In this document: positions 53,086-61,757 of the stretch, one piece after another
How the letters are laid out: each line of letters starts with the position of its first letter
Position numbering within the stretch: the first letter of the stretch is position 1
From: Dechloromonas denitrificans
Lineage (GTDB): Bacteria > Pseudomonadota > Gammaproteobacteria > Burkholderiales > Rhodocyclaceae
Assembly: GCF_020510685.1 (NCBI RefSeq)
Contig: NZ_CP075185.1
Coordinates: 3,348,001 to 3,412,000, forward strand
Reading direction: 5' to 3'
Length of the DNA stretch: 64,000 nt
Notes under the pieces: generated by a model
What the model was told of the DNA's origin: nothing
Seen by the model: only the letters and a program-made list of their open reading frames with translations
The model's database searches: none
Position numbers and translations under genes: made by a program

Positions 53086-53292
53086 TTATTCGGCGTCGAA
53101 GCCGGCGTCTTCGATGGCCGCCAGCAGTTCTGCCCGCGTCACCGTCTGGGGATCGAAAGCCACTTTGGCTTCGGCCGCCTCCAGCGAGACCTCGGCCGAG
53201 GCAACGCCGGCCAGCCCGCTCAGCACGCCGGTGATGTTCTTGACACACCCCTGACAGCTCATGCCACCCACTTTGATTACGGTATTTTCCAT
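53086..53292 (-). CDS. heavy-metal-associated (CopZ-like) metallochaperone
   Basis: A 68-residue HMA domain with the metal-binding GGMSCQGC (Cys13, Cys16). It is likely a Cu(I) chaperone for the CopA ATPase encoded at 55071, although a GGDEF-EAL gene lies between. It sits two bases downstream of that gene and 22 bases upstream of selD. Confidence 0.88.
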   Translation of the reverse strand: MENTVIKVGGMSCQGCVKNITGVLSGLAGVASAEVSLEAAEAKVAFDPQTVTRAELLAAIEDAGFDAE

Positions 53293-53294
53293 GC

Positions 53295-55046
53295 CTACTC
53301 CTGGTACAGGAACGGCTGCGCCCGCAGCAATTCAAAAATCTCAGCCGCCGGCAAGGCCCGGCTGAAGAAGAAACCCTGGGCCATGTCGCACCCCATGTTG
53401 CGCAACAGCCGCAACTGTTCGGCAGTTTCAACGCCCTCGGCCAGCACCGTCAACCGCAAGTTGCGGCCCATGCTGACAATGGTCGAGGCAATCGCCTGAT
53501 CGTCCGGATCGACTTCAAGATCGCGGATGAACGAGCGGTCGATCTTCAATTTGCCGACCGGAAAACGTTTCAGATAAGCCAGCGACGAATAACCGGTTCC
53601 GAAATCGTCGAGCGACAACTCGACGCCCATCCGGTGCAGCGCCGACAGCGTCCCGATATTGACGTCGGCATCGTGCATCACCGTCCGCTCGGTCACTTCC
53701 AGTTCAAGCAGACTGGCATCGAGTCCGGAGGCGGCCAGCCCGCCAGCCACCGCCTCGACGAAACCGGCCTGACGAAACTGGACCGGCGCGACGTTGACCG
53801 CCATGACCACCGCCGGCAGCCCGGCTTCGATCCAGGCTTGGGCCTGTCGGCATGCCTCGCCAAGTACCCAGTCGCCGATCGGGTTGATCAGGCCGCTCTC
53901 TTCCGCAACATGGATGAAGCGATCCGGCATGATCATCCCGAGATCCGGATGCTGCCAGCGAATCAGCGCCTCGACACCAACGATCAAGCCGCTCTGCAAG
54001 CAGACCAGCGGCTGGTAATGCAGGACCAGTTCATCCTGTTTGAGCGCCCGCCGCAGATTGCTCTCCATCAACAGTCGTTCGAGCGTCGCCGTATTCATCT
54101 CGGCGGCATAAAACTGGAAGGTGTTACGCCCCAACTCCTTGGCCTTGTACATCGCCGTATCGGCATTGCGCAGCAGCGTATCGATATCCTTGCCGTCCTG
54201 CGGAAAAATGCTGATGCCGATCGACGGCGTCACCGTCAGTTCGTGCCCGGCGACGACAAACGGCAATCCGCACTCGCCCAGCAAACGCCGAGCCACATCG
54301 GCGGCCGCCGCAGCCTGGATGCCGGGCATGGCGAGCACGAATTCGTCGCCACCAAGGCGGGCCAGGGTATCGACCCGGCGCACCGCCGCCGACAACCGTT
54401 GGGCAACCGCACAGAGCAATTCGTCGCCGACACTGTGGCCGAGCGAATCGTTGATCCGCTTGAAGTGGTCGAGATCGAGAAACATCAACGCGACAGCCGA
54501 CGTTTCACGCTCGGCAACGGCCAGCGATTGCATCACCCGGTCACGCAGCAAACGGCGATTGGGCAATCCGGACAAGGGGTCGAACTCGGCCAGTTCGCGC
54601 ACTTTCAGTTCCGCCGCCTTCTGCACCGAAATATCGACCACCGTCCCGACCGAGGCCGGCCGGCCATGGAAAACCGAGGGCGAGCCGAGAATGGTGACCG
54701 GGAATACCGAGCCATCCTTGCGCACCGCAGTCAGCTCGTAAGACTGGCCGCGCACCCCGGAAATGCGCTCGTCCATCTGCTGCAGGACAAAGGGATGCTC
54801 ATCGGGAGAGATCAGGTCAAGCGGCCCCAAGCGATCAACCATTTCCTCGACCGTATAGCCAAACAACTTGAGCATGAAGGGATTGACGTACTTGAAGAGA
54901 CGATCCTGCAGAACGAATATACCGACCTGCGCGGCCTCCATGGTGGCCCGGAACAGCTCCTCGTTTTCCGAAGCACCGCCCGGCGCGCTGGCCTTCCGAC
55001 CCGAGTCAGCCTGCACCAAATATTTCTCCCTGACCCCTGCGGTCAT
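53295..55046 (-). CDS. PAS-GGDEF-EAL cyclic-di-GMP protein
   Basis: A 583-residue cytoplasmic signalling protein: PAS domain (about 28-140), GGDEF (about 150-310) with an intact LGGDEFV, and EAL (about 325-575) with an intact VEALIRW and DDFGTGYSSL. Both cyclase and phosphodiesterase motifs look functional, so net activity cannot be predicted. No signal peptide or membrane helix. Its tight spacing with the copper genes suggests co-transcription. Confidence 0.92.
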   Translation of the reverse strand: MTAGVREKYLVQADSGRKASAPGGASENEELFRATMEAAQVGIFVLQDRLFKYVNPFMLKLFGYTVEEMVDRLGPLDLISPDEHPFVLQQMDERISGVRGQSYELTAVRKDGSVFPVTILGSPSVFHGRPASVGTVVDISVQKAAELKVRELAEFDPLSGLPNRRLLRDRVMQSLAVAERETSAVALMFLDLDHFKRINDSLGHSVGDELLCAVAQRLSAAVRRVDTLARLGGDEFVLAMPGIQAAAAADVARRLLGECGLPFVVAGHELTVTPSIGISIFPQDGKDIDTLLRNADTAMYKAKELGRNTFQFYAAEMNTATLERLLMESNLRRALKQDELVLHYQPLVCLQSGLIVGVEALIRWQHPDLGMIMPDRFIHVAEESGLINPIGDWVLGEACRQAQAWIEAGLPAVVMAVNVAPVQFRQAGFVEAVAGGLAASGLDASLLELEVTERTVMHDADVNIGTLSALHRMGVELSLDDFGTGYSSLAYLKRFPVGKLKIDRSFIRDLEVDPDDQAIASTIVSMGRNLRLTVLAEGVETAEQLRLLRNMGCDMAQGFFFSRALPAAEIFELLRAQPFLYQE

Positions 55047-55070
55047 CTAGCCTTCACCAATCTCTTTCTG

Positions 55071-57251
55071 TCACTTCCGTGGAACGGCGGGCCGCCAACG
55101 CTTGAGCAGCAGCGAATTCGTCACGACGGAAACCGAACTCATCGCCATTGCCGCGCCGGCGAAGACCGGGTTGAGAAAACCCAGTGCGGCAAGCGGTATG
55201 CCGAGCACATTGTAGATGAAGGCAAAGAAAAGATTTTGCCGGATCTTGCCGAGGGTTGCCGTGGAAAGGTCGATGGCGTCGGCGACACCGTGCAGGTCGT
55301 TGCGGATCAAGGTCAGGTCGGCCGCCTCGATCGCCGCATCGGAGCCAGCCCCAATGGCGAAGCTGACATCGGCGGCGGCGAGCGCCGGCGCATCGTTGAT
55401 GCCGTCGCCAACCATCGCCACCAGACCACCGCCGGCTTTCAGCTCGGCCACAGCCGCCGCCTTGTCGCCGGGCAGAATGCCGGCGCGAAACTCGGCGATG
55501 CCGGCCTCCGCGGCAATCGCCGCAGCAGTCGCCGCATTGTCGCCGGTCAGCATGACCACCCGGATGCCCCGTTCGCGCAAGCGCGCCACGGCTGCTCGCG
55601 AGCTTGGCCGCAGCGCGTCGGCAATGGCGATCAGGGCCAGCACCTGCTCCGCCTCGGCCAGCACGACGACGGTTTTCCCCGACTGCTGCAAGGCGAGTAC
55701 CGCCGGATCGGCGGCGGCGCCAAGCCAGTCAGGCGAGCCAAGACGCAACGAACGCCCGTCTACTTCGCCGTGCACGCCATGCCCCGGCAGCGCCTTGAAA
55801 TTCTGCACTGTCGCGCTGTCGACCACGCCCCCTTGGGCAACTGCCTTGGCAACGATGGCCCTGGCCAATGGGTGCTCGGAATTCTGTTCGAGTGCCGCCG
55901 CCCAGCGCAAGACATCGGCCTCGCCAGTGCCCCGCGCCACGACGTCGGTCACCTGCGGTTTGCCGCAGGTCAAGGTGCCGGTCTTGTCGAGCGCCAGCAC
56001 CTTTATATGCTCGGCGCGCTCCAGCGCCTCGGCATTCTTGACCAGGATGCCGGCCCGCGCCCCCTGCCCGGTCCCGACCATGATCGCCGTCGGCGTCGCT
56101 AGGCCAAGAGCACACGGACAGGCGATGACCAGCACGGCGACGGCATTGATCAGCGCCTCGGCCAACAGCCCGGAATACAGCCACCAGCTGACAAAGGTGC
56201 CCAGCGCAATGACGCACACCACCGGCACGAAAATCGCCGAAATCCGGTCGGCCAGCCGCTGCACCGGCGCTTTCGAGCCCTGCGCCTCGCCGACCAGCCG
56301 GATGATGCCGGCCAGCAAGGTATGTTCGCCGACCCCGCTGGCCCGACAACGCAGCGCCCCTTGCCCGTTGGCCGTTGCGGCGAAAAGCTTGTCGCCGGCG
56401 CGCTTGGCGACCGGCATGCTCTCGCCGGTCAGCATCGCTTCGTCCACGCTCGACTCGCCATCGATCACTTCGCCATCGACCGGCACGCTCTCGCCCGGAC
56501 GAACGAGAAAGACATCGCCCGGCATTAAGGCATCGACCGGCATTTCCACCCACTGGCCGTCACGTTCAACACGCGCCGTCTTCGGTTGCAGACGGATCAG
56601 CGACTCGATGGCCTCCGATGTCCGGGCCTTGGCCCGCGCTTCCAGCAGTTTGCCGAGCAGCACCAGGGTAATGACGGCTGCCCCACCTTCGAAATAGACA
56701 TGCTGATCGAGCGCCAACAGCGTGACCACGGTCGAGAATCCCCAGGCCATGCTGGTCCCGAGGGCAACCAACACATCCATGTTGGCCCCGCCGCCCCGCA
56801 ACGACTTGTAGGCGCCATCGTAGAAACGCCAGCCGATCCAGAACTGCACCGGGGTGGCCAGGGCCAGTTGCAGCCAGCGCGGCAATTCGTTCAAATGACC
56901 ATGCTCGCCGAACATGAACAACATCTGCCCGACCAGCGGCAAGGTCAGCGCCACCGAAATCCAGAAGCGGCGGATTTCCCTGCGGTAAACCACCAGTTTT
57001 TCGGCCTTCTCACGCGCCCGGGTCTGACTGTCGACCACCTCGGCCGAGAAGCCGGCCTTGGCCACGGCGGCGATCACCGCCGCCTCGTCGGCCGTATCAG
57101 CCAGCCGCACCCGGGCGCGCTCGGCGGCCAGATTGACGTTGGCCTGCATCCCCGGCTGCCGGTTGAGGACTTTTTCCAGACGCGCCGAGCAGGCGGCACA
57201 GGTCATACCCCCGATCGAAAACTCGACGACCCGGCTGTCGTTCTCGCTCAT
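55071..57251 (-). CDS. copA: Cu(I)-exporting P-type ATPase
   Basis: A 726-residue P1B ATPase with one N-terminal HMA domain ([10 protein letters not shown], Cys18 and Cys21), eight helices, the metal-site CPC in [11 protein letters not shown], phosphorylation site DKTGTLT and the hinge [13 protein letters not shown] and the single HMA fit Cu(I) export. It overlaps the universal stress gene by four bases (ATGA). It exports copper from the cytoplasm and may load periplasmic copper enzymes. Confidence 0.94.
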   Translation of the reverse strand: MSENDSRVVEFSIGGMTCAACSARLEKVLNRQPGMQANVNLAAERARVRLADTADEAAVIAAVAKAGFSAEVVDSQTRAREKAEKLVVYRREIRRFWISVALTLPLVGQMLFMFGEHGHLNELPRWLQLALATPVQFWIGWRFYDGAYKSLRGGGANMDVLVALGTSMAWGFSTVVTLLALDQHVYFEGGAAVITLVLLGKLLEARAKARTSEAIESLIRLQPKTARVERDGQWVEMPVDALMPGDVFLVRPGESVPVDGEVIDGESSVDEAMLTGESMPVAKRAGDKLFAATANGQGALRCRASGVGEHTLLAGIIRLVGEAQGSKAPVQRLADRISAIFVPVVCVIALGTFVSWWLYSGLLAEALINAVAVLVIACPCALGLATPTAIMVGTGQGARAGILVKNAEALERAEHIKVLALDKTGTLTCGKPQVTDVVARGTGEADVLRWAAALEQNSEHPLARAIVAKAVAQGGVVDSATVQNFKALPGHGVHGEVDGRSLRLGSPDWLGAAADPAVLALQQSGKTVVVLAEAEQVLALIAIADALRPSSRAAVARLRERGIRVVMLTGDNAATAAAIAAEAGIAEFRAGILPGDKAAAVAELKAGGGLVAMVGDGINDAPALAAADVSFAIGAGSDAAIEAADLTLIRNDLHGVADAIDLSTATLGKIRQNLFFAFIYNVLGIPLAALGFLNPVFAGAAMAMSSVSVVTNSLLLKRWRPAVPRK

Positions 57252-57673
57252 TTGACCAGCAGCACCGGGATTTTCGTCAGATGCAGCACCCGATTGGCCA
57301 CCGAACCCATGACCAGCTCCGTCACGCCGCTACGGCCATGCGTTCCCATGACGATCAGCTCGCAACCAAGCTCATCCGAGACTTTGGCGATCACTTCCGC
57401 CGGCTGCCCGACATGGATGTGCGTCGTGTGGAAAAGCCCCGCGGTATCCAGTTTTTTCTGGGCGGCGAGCAATTGCTCCTGACTTTCCTCACGGTAGTAG
57501 GCATGCAGCGTTTCCGGACCAATATGGGCCTGCACGCGGCCAATCGGAATCGGCGCATGGACATGCAGCAGGTGAATTTCCGGCACCTCGCGGAACCATG
57601 CGCAATGGGCAATCAGCTGATCGACCGCGCGCAATGCGCAATCCGAACCATCAACCGGCAACAAAATTTTCAT
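57248..57673 (-). CDS. universal stress protein, UspA family
   Basis: A 141-residue UspA-type protein: [20 protein letters not shown] and the ATP-binding [21 protein letters not shown] near the end. Its place between the SafE-like gene and copA suggests an anaerobic or metal-stress regulon. Confidence 0.92.
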   Translation of the reverse strand: MKILLPVDGSDCALRAVDQLIAHCAWFREVPEIHLLHVHAPIPIGRVQAHIGPETLHAYYREESQEQLLAAQKKLDTAGLFHTTHIHVGQPAEVIAKVSDELGCELIVMGTHGRSGVTELVMGSVANRVLHLTKIPVLLVK

Positions 57674-57686
57674 CGTGACTCCCGTC

Positions 57687-58358
57687 CTAAATCCAGCCCA
57701 GCAAGCGCATCAATCCGAACAGCCCATAAAAGCCAAAGCCAAGCACCAACAAGCCGGAAACCATCCGCACCGCCGGGCGACGCACGAATTCGTTCAATCG
57801 AGCAAACAAGATGCCCGCCAGCAGAAGATTTGGCAAGGTCCCGAGACCGAAAGCCAGCATCAACAAGGCACCGCGACCGGCTGATCCGGCAGTCAGGGAA
57901 CTGGCCAGCGCGCTGTAAACCAGGCCGCAAGGCAGCCAGCCCCACAACAGACCGAGCGGAAAGGCTTGGGCGAAACTCCTGGCCGGCAGGAAGCGCTTGG
58001 TCAAAGGCTGGAGACGACGCCAGAGATGCTGACCGGCCCGTTCGGTGAACGCCAGCGCACGCGTTACGCCGAGCAGATAGAGGCCAAGCGCGATCAACAT
58101 CAGGTTGGCCAGAAAATAGAGGATCAGGCGCACCGGCACCTGGCCTTCGAGCCCCAGACTGGCCGCGCCAAGCGCCCCGGCAACGGCACCGGCCGTCGCG
58201 TAGGAAATGATCCGTCCGGCGTTGTAGGCAAAAAGCATGGACCAGCGTGCCGGTGCGCCCATCGACAACGCGCCGACGATGCCACCGCACATGCCGACAC
58301 AATGGGTGCCGCCAAGCAGACCGACAACAAACAGGGCGAGAAAAGCGGAATCAGGCAT
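57687..58358 (-). CDS. SafE/TauE-like membrane protein with GGTHCVGMCGG motif
   Basis: A 223-residue inner-membrane protein with about six helices. The first helix carries GLLGGTHCVGMCGGIVGAL, and a later one LLWGWLPCGLVYSALA; these cysteine motifs define the DsbD-related sulphite exporter TauE/SafE group often found beside CcoI/CopA and Fnr in betaproteobacteria. It may help copper insertion into cbb3 oxidase or act in thiol transfer. The ATG at 58358 is preferred over a TTG at 58379. Confidence 0.82.
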   Translation of the reverse strand: MPDSAFLALFVVGLLGGTHCVGMCGGIVGALSMGAPARWSMLFAYNAGRIISYATAGAVAGALGAASLGLEGQVPVRLILYFLANLMLIALGLYLLGVTRALAFTERAGQHLWRRLQPLTKRFLPARSFAQAFPLGLLWGWLPCGLVYSALASSLTAGSAGRGALLMLAFGLGTLPNLLLAGILFARLNEFVRRPAVRMVSGLLVLGFGFYGLFGLMRLLGWI

Positions 58359-58422
58359 TGTGCGACATGGAAAAGGCAAAAGCGTGCAGTTTAACCTGCA
58401 CGCCGATGCCCCACCACGACGG

Positions 58423-59826
58423 TTAGATCACCTTGGAGTAGCGCGTCCGCTGGCGATCGGCCCGCAGATAGCGGTCGAAGACCATCGAGATGATGCGAAC
58501 CAGCATGCGCCCCGGCGGCAGGACCGTGATCCATTCGCGTTCGATCTTGAGCAGACCGGCCCGTTCCATTTCCTTCATGTCGTCGAGTTCGGCGGCGAAG
58601 TACTCATGGAAATCGATCAGATGCGAACTCTCGATACTTTCGATCGACAGTTCGAAATGGCACATCAGTGCCTGAATGATCGAACGACGCAGGATGTCGT
58701 CGGCAGTCAGTTCGATGCCGCGGAACACCGGCAGCATTTTGGCATCCAGCCGGTCGTAATACTCGTCCAGGGTCTTGACGTTCTGGCTGTAGGTCGGGCC
58801 GACCTTGCTGATCGACGAAATGCCGAAGGACAGCATGTCGCAGTCGGCGTAGGTCGAATAGCCCTGGAAATTGCGGTGCAGCCGCCCCTGCCGCTGGGCC
58901 ACGGCAAGTTCGTCGTCCGGCTTGGCGAAGTGATCCATGCCGATGAAGACATAACCGGCTTCGGTCAGCTTCTTGATGGCCAGCGCGAGAATCTGCAGCT
59001 TGGCATCGGCCGACGGCAGATCGGGTTCGGCGATCCGGCGCTGCGGCTTGAACAGGCTCGGCATGTGCGCATAGTTGTAGATCGACAGGCGCTCCGGATC
59101 CATCGCCAGCACGCGTTCCAGCGTGCGGTTGAAGCCCATCACCGTCTGGTGCGGCAAGCCGTAGATCAGGTCGACCGAGATCGACTTGAAGCCATTGGCC
59201 CGTGCCGCCTTGATCACGTTGAAGGTTTCTTCTTCGCTCTGCACCCGGTTGACGGCGACCTGGACGACCTCATCGAAATCCTGCACGCCGACGCTCATCC
59301 GGTTGAAACCGAGTTCGCCGAGCAATGCCACGGTTTCGTAATCGACCTTGCGCGGATCGACTTCGATCGAATATTCGCCACCGTCGAGCAGCTTGAAATG
59401 CTTGCGCGTCTCGGCCATCAGCTGGCGCATTTCGTCATGCGACAGGAAAGTCGGCGTACCGCCGCCCCAATGCAGCTGAATGACTTCGTGCTCGCCATCC
59501 CGGCCTTCCAGGCTGGCGCTCTGCAAGGCCAGCTCCTTGGCCAGATACTTCAGGTATTTGGCGCTGCGCCCGTGATCCTTGGTAATGATCTTGTTACAGG
59601 CGCAGTAATAGCAAATAGTGTTGCAGAAGGGGATGTGGAAGTATAATGACAGCGGACGGCTGATGCCGCCGATGTTGCGCTTGCCGAGCCAGAGTTTGGC
59701 GGCGTCCGAGTCGAAAGCCTCGACGAAACGGTCGGCCGTCGGATAAGACGTGTAGCGAGGGCCGTTTACGTCGAAACGGCGAATGATCTGAGGATCGAAG
59801 ACGAGATTTTCAGTTGCGAAATTCAT
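58423..59826 (-). CDS. hemN: oxygen-independent coproporphyrinogen III dehydrogenase
   Basis: A 467-residue radical SAM enzyme that converts coproporphyrinogen III to protoporphyrinogen IX without oxygen. The cluster motif is PFCNTICYYCACNK with Cys68, Cys72, Cys75 and Cys77, followed by HWGGGTPTFL. The ATG at 59826 matches the usual start (MNF). It is divergent from fnr with an FNR-type site between them, so it is probably induced without oxygen. Confidence 0.95.
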   Translation of the reverse strand: MNFATENLVFDPQIIRRFDVNGPRYTSYPTADRFVEAFDSDAAKLWLGKRNIGGISRPLSLYFHIPFCNTICYYCACNKIITKDHGRSAKYLKYLAKELALQSASLEGRDGEHEVIQLHWGGGTPTFLSHDEMRQLMAETRKHFKLLDGGEYSIEVDPRKVDYETVALLGELGFNRMSVGVQDFDEVVQVAVNRVQSEEETFNVIKAARANGFKSISVDLIYGLPHQTVMGFNRTLERVLAMDPERLSIYNYAHMPSLFKPQRRIAEPDLPSADAKLQILALAIKKLTEAGYVFIGMDHFAKPDDELAVAQRQGRLHRNFQGYSTYADCDMLSFGISSISKVGPTYSQNVKTLDEYYDRLDAKMLPVFRGIELTADDILRRSIIQALMCHFELSIESIESSHLIDFHEYFAAELDDMKEMERAGLLKIEREWITVLPPGRMLVRIISMVFDRYLRADRQRTRYSKVI

Positions 59827-59880
59827 GGGACATGCCACCAATAGTTGGCTGGATTATGTTCGGATGGAGCAATTTAGCGG

Positions 59881-59894
59881 TTGACATGGATCAA
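59881..59894. promoter_or_regulatory. FNR/ANR-type operator between hemN and fnr
   Basis: TTGACATGGATCAA differs from the FNR consensus TTGATNNNNATCAA at one base. It lies 54 bases from the hemN start and 17 bases from the fnr start, so it could activate hemN and repress fnr. Confidence 0.75.
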
Positions 59895-59911
59895 GCTAAC
59901 GCAGGTTGCCA

Positions 59912-60655
59912 ATGCCTCAAACAGTCCCACTGAATCAAGATATTTCATTGTCCGTCATCAAGACGGCTTGTTCGAATTGTAACCTGCGCGAGCTGTGCTT
60001 GCCGTATGGTCTTAACCTTGAAGAACTTGAGCGTCTCGACGACCTCGTTTCGACGCGCCGCCGCATCAAGCGCGGCGACCATCTTTACCGCGCCGGGGCT
60101 ACTTTTGACAGCATCTACGCCATTCGCAGCGGCTTCTTCAAGACCGACGTGCTGCTCGAAGATGGCCGCGACCAGGTCACCGGCTTCCAGATGGCCGGCG
60201 AGCTGCTCGGCCTCGACGGAATCAGCACCGAATTCCATACTTGCAACGCCATCGCGCTCGAAGACAGCGAGATCTGCTCAATCCCCTTCTCGCGCCTGGA
60301 AAGCCTGTCGCGGGAAATCCAGAATCTGCAGCATCATTTTCACAAGGTGATGAGTCGCGAAATCGTCCGCGACCATGGCGTGATGATGCTGCTCGGTACG
60401 ATGCGCGCCGAAGAGCGTCTCGCCGCCTTCCTGCTCAACCTGTCCCAGCGCTTCACGGCACGCGGCTTCTCGCATGCCGAGTTCTATCTGCGCATGACGC
60501 GCGAGGAAATCGGCAGCTATCTCGGTTTGAAGCTGGAAACCGTGTCCCGGGCTTTTTCCCGTTTTCAGGAAGAAGGTCATATTGCGGTTCAGCAGAAGCA
60601 CATCCGGATTCTCAACGTCAACGGCCTGAAGGCCCTGATGAATCACCGCCACTAA
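59912..60655 (+). CDS. fnr: FNR/ANR oxygen-sensing transcription regulator
   Basis: A 247-residue Crp-Fnr regulator. Four Cys that could hold an oxygen-labile [4Fe-4S] cluster are present: Cys20, Cys23, Cys29 and Cys111. The C-terminal helix-turn-helix (MTREEIGSYLGLKLETVSRAFSRF) has the FNR recognition pattern ExxSR. The frame extends to a TTG at 59906, but the ATG at 59912 gives the usual start. It probably controls the neighbouring hemN. Confidence 0.94.
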   Translation: MPQTVPLNQDISLSVIKTACSNCNLRELCLPYGLNLEELERLDDLVSTRRRIKRGDHLYRAGATFDSIYAIRSGFFKTDVLLEDGRDQVTGFQMAGELLGLDGISTEFHTCNAIALEDSEICSIPFSRLESLSREIQNLQHHFHKVMSREIVRDHGVMMLLGTMRAEERLAAFLLNLSQRFTARGFSHAEFYLRMTREEIGSYLGLKLETVSRAFSRFQEEGHIAVQQKHIRILNVNGLKALMNHRH

Positions 60656-60822
60656 GCGGTTTCGTCCGGCTCCAGAAGCGAGCCGGGCGGGCTGGCGCGA
60701 CGCGGCCGAGGCCGCCTCTCGAGGAAACGGTCAAACGACGGCAAGTTGCTGATATCGGGCAAAGAGGCCGGGAGCTATGCTATACATACGCCATTCTCCT
60801 ACCGCAGGGCCATTTCAGAATC

Positions 60823-61512
60823 ATGAACACGCCAGAAAGCTCCGTCGTATTCGGCACCGAAGACATATTGCTCAGTTTGTGCAACTCGGTGACCCGCGTC
60901 CTGACCGTCGCCACCCAAAGCCAGATCCACTTCTCCGGCATGGTCCAGCGCATCACCAAGACCTGCCTGAAGCCGGATATCGGCTGCTTCGTCCTGTTCG
61001 ACGGCGGCTTCTCCGGCCTGGTGGTCATCAACTTCTCGGCCCAAGCCGCGATGGAGTTGTACGAGAGCTACATGCTGAGCATGGGCATGTCGAAGGACGA
61101 TCTGGCCAGTTCCCACACCTCGGATGAAGTGAGCAATGTCATGGGCGAGCTGATGAACCAGATCGTCGGCGACTTCACCGGCAAGGTGGCGCGTGAGCTG
61201 CAGACTCATATCACGCAGAATCAGCCGAAAATGCTGGTCCTCAACAAGCAGGTGATGTTGAGCGTAGACACCAATCTCGACAAACCCGAAGCCCGCCGCG
61301 TCACCTTCTACACCGGCCACAACAACATTTTCTATCTCGAACTGGCGATTGACCGGACCGAGTTCATCAAGTTGTTCGACTTCGAGGCCAACGAGGCTCC
61401 GGACCCGGATGACCTGATCGCTCAGGCCAACGCGCAGCCGGCGCCCCAGCCTGAGCCGCAACAGGCGCCGACGAACGAACACGACGACCTGCTCAAGTCG
61501 CTCGGCATGTAA
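60823..61512 (+). CDS. DUF3334 family protein
   Basis: A 229-residue soluble protein of the DUF3334 family (PF11813): an N-terminal part related in pattern to CheC/CheX phosphatases (SNVMGELMNQIVGDFTGKVA) and a C-terminal Pro/Gln-rich tail ending DDLLKSLGM. The C-terminal nonapeptide resembles conserved docking tails of chemotaxis or signalling proteins. The function is unknown. The longer open frame upstream runs through fnr and is not coding; the start is the ATG at 60823. Confidence 0.8.
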   Translation: MNTPESSVVFGTEDILLSLCNSVTRVLTVATQSQIHFSGMVQRITKTCLKPDIGCFVLFDGGFSGLVVINFSAQAAMELYESYMLSMGMSKDDLASSHTSDEVSNVMGELMNQIVGDFTGKVARELQTHITQNQPKMLVLNKQVMLSVDTNLDKPEARRVTFYTGHNNIFYLELAIDRTEFIKLFDFEANEAPDPDDLIAQANAQPAPQPEPQQAPTNEHDDLLKSLGM

Positions 61513-61521
61513 AGCCGGCAA

Positions 61522-61553
61522 CCTGCCCGCTGTTGCTCTTTACAGCGGGCAGG
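61522..61553 (+). terminator. stem-loop after the DUF3334 gene
   Basis: A perfect 12-bp stem, CCTGCCCGCTGT with ACAGCGGGCAGG, and an eight-base loop. No T run follows, so it may be a rho-assisted or stabilising hairpin. Confidence 0.6.
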
Positions 61554-61757
61554 CGAAACAACTACCTCCCCCGCCCGGCCTGAACGGCCACATGTTTTTC
61601 CTGCATCGGCGCTGTTTTTCGCGCCGCCTGTTGTCGACCGCGGAAGTTAAGAGGATACTACTTTAGTCATATAAAAATTACCGCGCTCCATGCCCGGGCA
61701 GAGAAAAATTGTCAGTTTCCTGGCGTCACATGCCAGAGCTTGGCAGGGAGAGAGACC

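Noticed and set aside
53634..56102. 822-codon open frame on the plus strand
   Set aside because: It spans two well-supported minus-strand genes (GGDEF-EAL and copA) and has no domain; it is a high-GC antisense artefact.
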